Of a stretch of 35,620 nt of DNA, positions 28,600 through 35,620 are shown piece by piece (within the stretch, counting starts at the first letter, position 1; each line of letters opens with the position of its first letter). Both the position numbers and the translations under genes were made by a program. This stretch comes from Sperchopsis tessellata (lineage: Eukaryota > Arthropoda > Insecta > Coleoptera > Hydrophilidae), in contig JAWQRN010000163.1 of assembly GCA_033557685.1 (NCBI GenBank), positions 1 to 35,620 of the forward strand, written 5' to 3'. The notes under the pieces were generated by a model, which saw only the letters and a program-made list of their open reading frames with translations, was not told the origin of the DNA and did not search any database.

Positions 28600-29663
28600 C
28601 TTAAATTAAAAAAATATATATATATTTGGGTAACGAGTGCAATTCGTCATTACTAGTTTACAGACACAAAACCGTTGAGGAACTAAACCAATCATTGCCA
28701 GTTAAAGGGTTATATGAAAGGCTCACAACAGGTTACTCGGAAAAATGAAGTCTGACTGTAGACTAGTAGAGAGAGGAGTGCTGCAGGGATCCATCTTGGG
28801 CCAATTATTTTTCTGCTATATATCAATGACATAACACAAAGTGTAAGAGCGGATACTATAAGTCTGTTTGCTGATGACACTTCTTTTATAAATACAAACC
28901 AAAATTTAAATGCTTTAAAAAACAGACCAACCTATACTTGAAAATTGCAGAGAAGTGGTTTGAAGCGAACAAACTGAAATTAAATAGTCAAAAAACACAA
29001 ATACTGACAGTATATACAAAACAAAACGAAAATGTACCCAAACAATCTGTCACTTTTTTAGGAATAAAGTTTTCTAAAACCCTAAAATGGACAAACCATA
29101 TTCAATATCTGAAAAAAAGACTGGCTAGCGCATTGTATTGCATAAGGGTAATAAAAATGAAATGTAACACCAGAGGTGACAAGAAATATCTACTTATTAT
29201 CTATGGGATACTCGTATGGAGATCATCTTCTGAAACAGAACAGGTTTTGTTAATGTAAAAGAAAGCAATAAAAATAATGTGTGGTGCACAACATCGTGAG
29301 AGTTGCAAAGCGTTATTTAGGAAGTTAAAATGATTGACAATTACCGGTGTATTCATACTTACCTGCCTACTATATGTGCACGAGAGAAAATCAGAATTCC
29401 AAAGAAAGTCTACCACCGTTACAATACCAGGAAGAAAGAAAATTTCACTACACCATTTCAAAATAGCTCAACAAAGTACTAAATATTGGGCACTACTACT
29501 GTATAATGTACTACCGGAAAACGTCAAGCGGGTGCAGCCTACTTTTTGACTATTTGTATTGTTAATATATATTTCAGGGAAATATATCTAAACATAAATG
29601 TAAATATTGGTTTGTGCATATTTTCTATTATTCTTTTCTACTGATTTAAATAAATAAATAAAA
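28600..29663 (+). mobile_element. 5'-truncated Jockey-like LINE
   Basis: On the + strand: RGVLQGSILG, FLLYINDI, then the catalytic SLFADDTSFI near 28866. The open stretch 28938-29258 follows with AEKWFEANKLKLNSQKTQIL, FLGIKFSKTLKWTNHI and YGILVWRSS, then a C-terminal tail to YCIMYYRKTSSGCSLL-like residues near 29548. The 3' tail is a TAAA run at about 29646-29663. It ends 37 bp from the stop codon of the peptidase-like gene on the other strand. Related to the LINE at 33080-34330. Confidence 0.85.
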
Positions 29664-29699
29664 TAGTAACTGTACTATATTTACCAACAAATACATAGT

Positions 29700-31841
29700 T
29701 TACTGCAAAATTGGTCTACTTTTGTCAGGATACTTTTCAAAATACAAATTTAAAGATTTTCCGATAAATGAAAATATATCCACCAACTCTTCTACTTGTT
29801 TTATGCTAGGATTCTTGTATCCTTGCTTGGTATCAACTCGTATCAGTAATGGACTCCTTTGATACGTTAATTTACCAATAGTGTATTGCAGTTCTGCTAT
29901 ATGCTTTAACGATTGGGCTGAAGGTGCTTTTTTATTAATATCCCCGACCAACAAAAGGGTAGCAGGATACTGGACTTTTTTCTTGGATGGCCTAATATTG
30001 TGCAGAGGTGAGTATTTGTACAAAAACTTGAAATGTTCTGGATTATCAGAACATCCAAACTCAGACAAACAAATCTTCGAACGAGTCAATCTATTATACC
30101 TCAGCATGTCCAAATCAGCATTGTTTGTTATAGCCACACCATAAAGTTCTGGTGCCTGATTCGCACAGGCTCCTACCAACAAACCACCGTGACCACTACC
30201 ATACATAACCAATTTGCTCGAATTGGTAAACTTACCAGAAAACAGAAATTTTGCAGCACTCTGGAAGTCATCAAAAGATGTTTGTTTATTCTCAAATGAA
30301 CCAGCCTGGTGCCATTTTTCACCATATTTCCCACCTCCTCGTATGTTAGCAACTGCGTACACACCATTAAAACTGTTCACAAAAAACATACCTAAAACGG
30401 AGAAATTTGGATAGATCGTCCCATCAATTTCACCATAACAACACAGAAGACATGGGTTACCTCCGTTTTTTACTAGTCCTTTTTTGTGCAACAAATAAAT
30501 TGGCACTAAGGTTCTATCACTACTTTCAAACATATTTTGAGATATATCGTATTTGTTAGAATTTCTAAATCTCACCTCTTGAAATATATCCGCTTGCACA
30601 TAAACATTGGAAAAATCTATCCTGTAAATTACCCCAGGAACAATCATAGACTGAAACTTGAGAAACATTTCCATGTGCTCCCTCTTTCCAGAAATACTTT
30701 TCACAGCCCCTATTTCAATTGGAATATCCATGATTTCTTTTCCGGAAAGCAGATCATGAAACTTTAGGCAATGCCTGGCATCTTTCCGATACAGCAAAAC
30801 CATCTGGTTGTTGTTGATAGCTTGACACTCTTCTAGTATGTCTGATGGGTCTTGTGGTATTAGAGTCTTCCACGATTTTTCAATTGGGTCATTAATATCC
30901 ACCAAAACCACCCGACCATGAGGTGCACCTTTGTTGGTGCGGAATAAGAAAATATGGTCATTGTTCGTTATGAAAGAAAATACTGCATCGTGGTCTGTAA
31001 TTATTGGTTTGAAATGAAGTATACCTTCTATGGGACAATTTCCATGTAGCTCAGCTACTTCAACAGTGTTGCTTCCACACATAATGCTGTGCATGGCAAG
31101 AAGGTAATTTTCACAATAACTGACAGAAGCATAGAGACTTCCCAACAAGCATTCGTAAGAATATATGACGAAATCCACACTTTGCTCCGTGCCCAATCTA
31201 TGATAGTGCAAACTTTGACTCTTAACCACTTCCATATCAGACCCACCAGTTTCTCCACTTAATTCCAAATAACCACAGTAGAAAATGCCTTCATCATACA
31301 GCCATTCCACAGTACCATGCTTAACTTTCTGCAAAACATCATCATAATCCCTCATACTATCCACATCCCGAAATTTAACTTCAAAATAATCACAACCGCC
31401 ATTTTGAAAAGCATATGCCATTATTTTTCCATTTTTAGAAAATTTTATATTTTCAACAGAAAATTTAACGTTTTCATCTAACTCATTAGGGTTGAAGAAG
31501 ACCGTTTTATTAAGTCCCAAAGATTCTAAAGTATCTCCAAAATAGAGGATATCCCGAGATTCTGATCCTGTATTTCGAAATTGGAAATATCTTTCTCCTT
31601 CTCTCATAGGTACTTCAAAGTTAGGGAAATCCCACATGTCTATGAGGTTTTTCCTCATGGCGTCTCTGTATTTAATATTTCTTAAGTAAGTTCTTGTAAT
31701 GGAGTTCTGGACTTCTATGAATTTTTGCGTTTCTTCATATTCTATATTCTCCATCCATCGATAAGGATCGTAAATGGCCATCCCGTGAAAGTTATCGATA
31801 ATACTGTCATCGCGTCTTGCTCCTGGGTAAACAAACGTCAT
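29700..31841 (-). CDS. intronless prolyl-oligopeptidase-like protein lacking the catalytic triad
   Basis: A single 713-codon frame covers the whole prolyl endopeptidase (S9A) fold at its usual length (human enzyme 710). In order: an N-terminal segment (YPGARRDD, DPYRWME), a beta-propeller at about residues 70-425, and a C-terminal alpha/beta-hydrolase domain with VANIRGGGKYGEKWH, FDDFQSAAKFL, ACANQAPELYG, FGCSDNPEHF and YSPLHNI. No signal peptide, so presumably cytosolic. Against porcine/human POP, Ser554 aligns with Gly550 (GSGHGG instead of GGSNGG), Asp641 with Asn636 and His680 with Tyr675. Asn555, Trp595 and Arg643 also become His551, Cys591 and Lys638, while Tyr473 is kept (Tyr469). A Ser sits one place early at 549. 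Active POP genes have introns, so this looks like an old retrocopy kept open by selection. It should not cleave prolyl bonds; a binding or regulatory role is inference. No AATAAA lies between its stop and the LINE tail. Confidence 0.93.
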   Translation of the reverse strand: MTFVYPGARRDDSIIDNFHGMAIYDPYRWMENIEYEETQKFIEVQNSITRTYLRNIKYRDAMRKNLIDMWDFPNFEVPMREGERYFQFRNTGSESRDILYFGDTLESLGLNKTVFFNPNELDENVKFSVENIKFSKNGKIMAYAFQNGGCDYFEVKFRDVDSMRDYDDVLQKVKHGTVEWLYDEGIFYCGYLELSGETGGSDMEVVKSQSLHYHRLGTEQSVDFVIYSYECLLGSLYASVSYCENYLLAMHSIMCGSNTVEVAELHGNCPIEGILHFKPIITDHDAVFSFITNNDHIFLFRTNKGAPHGRVVLVDINDPIEKSWKTLIPQDPSDILEECQAINNNQMVLLYRKDARHCLKFHDLLSGKEIMDIPIEIGAVKSISGKREHMEMFLKFQSMIVPGVIYRIDFSNVYVQADIFQEVRFRNSNKYDISQNMFESSDRTLVPIYLLHKKGLVKNGGNPCLLCCYGEIDGTIYPNFSVLGMFFVNSFNGVYAVANIRGGGKYGEKWHQAGSFENKQTSFDDFQSAAKFLFSGKFTNSSKLVMYGSGHGGLLVGACANQAPELYGVAITNNADLDMLRYNRLTRSKICLSEFGCSDNPEHFKFLYKYSPLHNIRPSKKKVQYPATLLLVGDINKKAPSAQSLKHIAELQYTIGKLTYQRSPLLIRVDTKQGYKNPSIKQVEELVDIFSFIGKSLNLYFEKYPDKSRPILQ

Positions 31842-32129
31842 ATTTACTGCTGTAATTTATCCCGTAGAATTTTAAAACCTTAGGTAAAAATAATAATAAA
31901 TATGTTTGACAATCTAAATATGACGTTTTGAAAGTAGATATAATCTGTTTAGAATTAGGAGGAGCGATAAGAAAGCGTGTTAGAAAAGTGTAATTGAAAT
32001 GTGTGTAATGAAAGATTGGCAGTTGTGTAATTTTGTCACATGCTACCAAAAGGGCTCTTCTTTTGATAGTGTGCAAATTCGTGATACGATGAAAGTGCAA
32101 CACAATCCTTGGAAATGACAATAATTAAT
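31842..32129. promoter_or_regulatory. upstream region of the prolyl-oligopeptidase-like gene
   Basis: About 290 bp between the start codon and the Tigger remnant. It should hold the promoter and 5' UTR. On the - strand a TTACAG just before the start codon could be a 3' splice site of a 5'-UTR intron. No TATA box or other motif convinces me. Confidence 0.3.
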
Positions 32130-32460
32130 AAGAAACGAGGTGGTTATTTTCGATATGGAGAAACACTTATCGATATGGATAGCGCATCAACTAAAAAAAA
32201 AAAACGCATGCTAATCAGTATCATAACAATTAAAACAAAAAACTTGAAATATATTTGAAGATTTGAAGGAAAAACAGGGTAATGAGGTTGATCAAGTTTT
32301 TATGAAAAGTAACGGTTGGTTTAATAGATTTAAAACTCGAGGAACTTTACTTAACGTAAAAGTAAGTGAATCGTAGACGTGACAAGAAGATAGAGGAAGA
32401 CAATTTTCTATCGGAGCAGATATGGAATGTAGATGAAGCTAGCCTCTTTTGGCGAGCCAG
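32130..32460 (+). pseudogene. Tigger/pogo (CENP-B-type) transposase remnant
   Basis: In shifting + strand frames: MEKHLSIWIAHQLKKK, EDLKEKQGNEVDQVF, then SNGWFNRFKTRGTLLNVKV and QIWNVDEASLFWRA. The Tigger/CENP-B DNA-binding region has ME..L..WI.DQ and SRGWF.RFK.R..LHN.KV, and the DDE domain begins with IFNVDET.L.W. The copy is cut off at 32465 by a LINE tail. Confidence 0.75.
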
Positions 32461-32464
32461 AGCG

Positions 32465-33060
32465 GTCATATTTATTTATTTATTTACACTACTCAACATT
32501 TAACAATTAAAAAGTTTGAATAACAACATGCTTTAACAAACAATATAATAAACAAAATATGTATATACACAAATTCGCAAAAATCAAAGTTAATTCATAA
32601 AAAATGTAACTAAAACAACCTAGGTAGTATAGATCTTAGTTCCAAGAAACTGGTTGCAAAAATATCAATCTGATCCAACACTACATGCAAACTATTACAC
32701 ATCGATGTAAGGGAGAACCTATCAAAAGATTTGATCTTGCCCAATAAAGAAAGAATGTCCTATAAGTTCTAGTTGCCAAGCTAGGGACAAGAAAATAAGT
32801 TAAAGAATGAAATTCGAAAGTTGACAACCTTGAAAAGAAACATCGCTTCAGCAGTACTACGACGAAAGGAGAGAGAGAGGACATATGCAAAGATTCCAGC
32901 AGAATATTATGGGGAAGCCCCTGAGTGGGGTAAAACCCAAATCGCCTAAAATACAAATATGTTAAAAATCGTCTCTGCACAGACTTTAGGATGTTTATAT
33001 ATTGACCAAATAACAGAACAATACTCAAGTTTAGAGCGGACAAAAGCGAAAAACAGTGAA
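32465..33060 (-). mobile_element. Jockey-like LINE, 3' end
   Basis: The - strand stretch 33043-32681 reads LNLSIVLLFGQYINILKSVQ, RRFLTYLYFRRFGFYP and then, with shifts, ARSNLLIGSPLHRC. These are typical post-RT LINE sequences (Y...LE.VQRRFLRYL.FK..G.YP). The 3' tail is TAAA repeats, seen on the + strand as TTTATTTATTTATTTAC at 32468-32484. Confidence 0.8.
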
Positions 33061-33079
33061 TTCAACGAAAGAGGGTCAA

Positions 33080-34330
33080 CAAATCGACGGGCAGTTCGTA
33101 CAACATTATCCTATTCACAGGTGACTTCAACATCAATATATTAGAAAAAAACCTACCCCCCGATGCTCTGCTAGAGGTTATGCAAACAAATGGTCTTGTG
33201 AATGTATTTGCACAGCCTTCTCGAGCGACAAGGAGTTCTGCAACGTGCATAGACAATGTTTTCGTAAATCTTCCAAAGGAGAATTATGAGACCCAAACTG
33301 TGAACGTTCATCTGGCTGATCACTTTGGACAACTGATTTCTTGAAAAGTAAAAGAATTCATTAAAATAAGAAGAAAATATAGACAGTTTTAAGAACCAAC
33401 TAAACAGAGTCAACTGGAATGTAGTCTATAATATATCACTAACAGCAAGTGAGGCCTATTTGGAATTTCATAATGCTTCGACGGATTTTTTCCAGAAAAA
33501 GTTAAACCTACAACAAAACAAACTTTTACCATTAAATGGCACACTGAAGCGCTGTCAAAAATGAAGAACCAACTAGATGCAATCTACACAGTTATACAAG
33601 CAACAGGGCAGCATGAATACGAGGAACTTTATAGACACCTAAAATCAATTTACATAGAGGAACTTTCCAAAGCAAAACGGCTTTCCTACAACAAATATAT
33701 ACAAGACTCAACAAACAAACAACAAGCTGCCTATTGTTTTGAATGAGAGTATGCTGAGGTTACGTTCTGCGACTTGAGCAAGGCTTTTGATTCCGTAGAC
33801 CATGCCATCCTTCTGAATAAACTGTGGAAAATGGAAATTTGAGGATGTGCACATCTACTTATGAAATCCTACTTGAAGGATAGAAAACAGGGCTCAATAT
33901 TGGGACCTATACTGTTCTTGGTATATGCTAATGATCTACGAAACAATGTCATGTAAGAGTTAACCTGTCTTTTTGCTGATGACACAACATTCCTGAACGT
34001 TGATAAAAATTTTACATCACTACAAAACAAAACATCCAACAACCTAGCACAAGCAGAACCATGGTTTAGAAGTAATCATTTAAAGATGAACACTGATAAA
34101 ACTCAAATTCTGTCATTATACACAACTAGGAATCATTATATAATTCCACAAAATACAAAATTTCTAGGAATACATTTTTCGAAAACTTTAAACTAGACAA
34201 ACCACATAGCAGCACTAAAACCAAAACTAAGTAGAGCAATATTCAGCATTAAAATTGTATCAAAAATGTAAATTATGAAACAGCAAAAAACTTATACCAC
34301 TGCAATTTTCATAGTGTTTGAACTTATGGT
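33080..34330 (+). mobile_element. LINE with endonuclease and reverse-transcriptase remnants
   Basis: The + strand starts in an APE-type endonuclease: LFTGDFNINILEKN at about 33115, then NVFVNLP and HLADHFGQ (the S/A-D-H motif) near 33325. A linker follows (open stretch 33561-33746). RT pieces come next: FCDLSKAFDSVDHAILLNKL (33768), KQGSILGPILFLVYANDL (33888), LFADDTTFLNVDKN (33970), NHLKMNTDKTQILSLYT and FLGIHFSKTLN. Stops and a deletion between the palm blocks show it is dead. ADDT..., KTQIL and FLGI.FSKTL match the LINE at 28600-29663, so both are one family. Confidence 0.85.
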
Positions 34331-34690
34331 ATAAAATTAATCAAGGAAGTGGAAAAACCTAATGAATTAAGCTTAGAAAGCAGCAAACAATGATCGTTGC
34401 GATCAAAATCCTTGGCAAAGTCGGTAAAAAATACATCAACCTGCCTACCACCATCAACAACTGACGAGAAAAATTGGGTATAGGACGATAAATTTGACAA
34501 GGTAGATCTTTTACGGATAAAGCCATGCTGGTGGACAGATATACGATTCTGCATTTGTGAATAAACTAAGGAATGAATAACGGATTAAAAAACCTTCGCA
34601 AACTTCGAAAGAATAGCATTAGGTGTGTAGTTTTGGACATCACCCGTCTTATGAACTGTAACAATCCAGGAACGCTTCCAGAAAATGTGT
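34324..34690 (-). mobile_element. LINE reverse-transcriptase fragment
   Basis: On the - strand from about 34690: FWKRSWIVTVHKTGD, NYTPNAILSKFAKVF, then (34554-34324) HQHGFIRKRSTLSNLSSYTQ and VDVFFTDFAKDFDRNDHCLL. This is the N-terminal RT part (QHGF...RST, DF.KAFD..DH..LL). It collides head-on with the end of the + strand LINE near 34330. A distinct family from its neighbours. Confidence 0.75.
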
Positions 34691-35319
34691 ATGTGGATCA
34701 AAGGATGGCTTTCAACTTGTTGTTACTATATTTTTACACACAAACAGTTATTTATAAAGCACGCACACGAATACAATTTACTTCACTACCCGAACTGCAA
34801 GAAATTTATAGGAAGGTTGAATTATTTAACAGTGTGACCAAAATTTCGTCGACACTGTGAGCTTGTATCTGAACTGTTTTATTTACCCCGAACCTCTTTT
34901 GGTATAAAACCTCCCTCTTTTACTTGTTTTGGAATTATCCACACTACGGAAGAGAAAGTTTGTCCCACCAAGCCACCAGTTTGTCACACCAAGCACGTAT
35001 TTTTTTGTACAGTGTTGATAAAAATACCTCGCTGTAAAAGAGAAAGTCTCACTTTCAGTCGGAGTTACCCCAAACAAGTATCGGAAAAACCTATCCACAG
35101 GTATATAAGAGGATTGACGTCAAAAATAATTCAATAAAGGAACTAACTATTTAGGCAGCACAATATGCAGGTAAATAAGGATAGTTGTGGAAACATGGCG
35201 TAAACGTTTAGCATAATAAGAAATATATAAATATCCGGACAATCATAATCGTGAGAGCGGCTTCCCCCTTGTACCTTTTTGGAAGTATACGCTCCCTTTC
35301 CCGGAAGCCCCTGCCACAT
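34691..35319. other. unassigned sequence before the Penelope-like terminus
   Basis: No known domain in any frame. The open stretch 34573-34860 overlaps the LINE fragment in antisense and is not believable as a gene. The later part may belong to the element that ends at 35486, since its base composition is less AT-rich than the introns. Confidence 0.35.
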
Positions 35320-35486
35320 CTCAGCCAATAGGAAACAGGTTCACGGATATAAAACTCGGCGGATCTGTGGTTTATATTCACACGATAGATAATATATACT
35401 TACTTCTCAAAGCTTGATAATGTCTCCTAGAAAGGTGGATGAAACGTCGGTAAAAAGAAAAGCCAACACACGGTTATCTCTCATTT
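35320..35486 (+). repeat. Penelope-like terminus, copy C, with promoter-like motifs
   Basis: The last part (35413-35485) matches copies A and B: TTGATAATGTCTCC, GGATGAAACGTCGG, AAAGCCAACACACGGTTATC. Upstream, CCAAT (35324-35328) and TATAAAA (35348-35354) stand 65-90 bp before the hammerhead-like core. This agrees with a promoter in the terminal repeat of a Penelope-like element, but the assignment is by position only. The 33-nt array of copies A and B is absent here. Confidence 0.5.
35413..35448 (+). ncRNA. hammerhead-ribozyme-like core in copy C
   Basis: TTGATAA, then a GTCT/GGAT stem (two G-T wobble pairs replacing the GTCC/GGAC pairs of copy A), then GAAAC GTC. The stem is kept by compensation although the bases changed, which favours a structured RNA in the ancestor. 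The same two core differences from CTGATGA as in copy A remain. Confidence 0.3.
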
Positions 35487-35620
35487 AATAGTCAGGCAAA
35501 AAAGTAGCTGTTTTTACGAATAATGTAAGATCTTCTTTAGAGTGGAAAAAACAACGCTGGGAAAGAAGTTCTACACTGTTCATATTAAAAATTAAGTAAA
35601 GGGCACTTCACCACTTATAT

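Noticed and set aside
31807..32121. 104-codon - strand frame overlapping the start of the peptidase-like gene
   Set aside because: It is in another frame, has no known motif and would only be an upstream chance frame in the 5' flank.
34573..34860. 95-codon + strand open frame
   Set aside because: Its first part is antisense to a reverse-transcriptase fragment, and the rest has no motif or neighbour support.

Overview
This is nuclear DNA from an arthropod, most probably an insect. It is AT-rich, its genes are split by spliceosomal introns with GT-AG borders, and the space between exons is packed with decayed transposons. The protein families and the mix of Jockey/RTE-like LINEs, mariner, Tc1, Tigger, piggyBac and Penelope-like repeats fit a beetle-like insect genome. 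The species cannot be fixed from sequence alone.

Three host genes are present. (1) The 3' part of Exo70 (exocyst subunit 7) runs on the + strand from 474 to 12553 in seven visible exons. Its 5' exons lie left of the window, and its 6.5 kb and 3.5 kb introns are filled with nested mobile elements. (2) A complete Rrp1/APE1-type apurinic endonuclease gene runs on the + strand from 15633 to 25432 in six exons. It encodes 536 residues: a lysine/acid-rich N-terminal extension and an exonuclease III-type catalytic domain with all key residues. (3) An intronless 713-codon prolyl-oligopeptidase-like gene lies on the - strand at 29700-31841. It is full length and open, but all three residues aligning with the Ser-Asp-His catalytic triad are replaced, so it looks like a retrogene-derived pseudoenzyme.

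Mobile elements by region: 1-215 end of a Penelope-like foldback repeat; 1696-3036 unclassified DNA transposon with a 9-bp target duplication; 3290-5060 LINE (-); 5095-7800 piggyBac remnant split by a LINE; 9372-10105 Tigger/pogo MITE; 10800-11700 LINE (-); 12870-13440 RTE-type LINE end (-); 14008-14430 and 18560-18785 palindromic MITE-like elements; 16894-17178 tRNA-derived SINE with target duplication; 19119-19497 complete Penelope-like foldback repeat; 19599-20510 mariner; 21345-21700 Tc1 remnant (-); 22302-22810 166-bp tandem repeats; 22811-23315 LINE end (-); 25878-26050 SINE; 26063-27229 second mariner; 27235-29663 two LINE remnants around a third SINE; 32130-34690 Tigger remnant followed by three LINE pieces in alternating orientation; 35320-35486 another Penelope-like terminus.

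The genes do not form a functional cluster: exocytosis, base-excision repair and a peptidase-fold protein sit together by chance. The most interesting items are the triad-less prolyl oligopeptidase and the foldback repeats carrying a hammerhead-ribozyme-like core beside a 33-nt periodic array.
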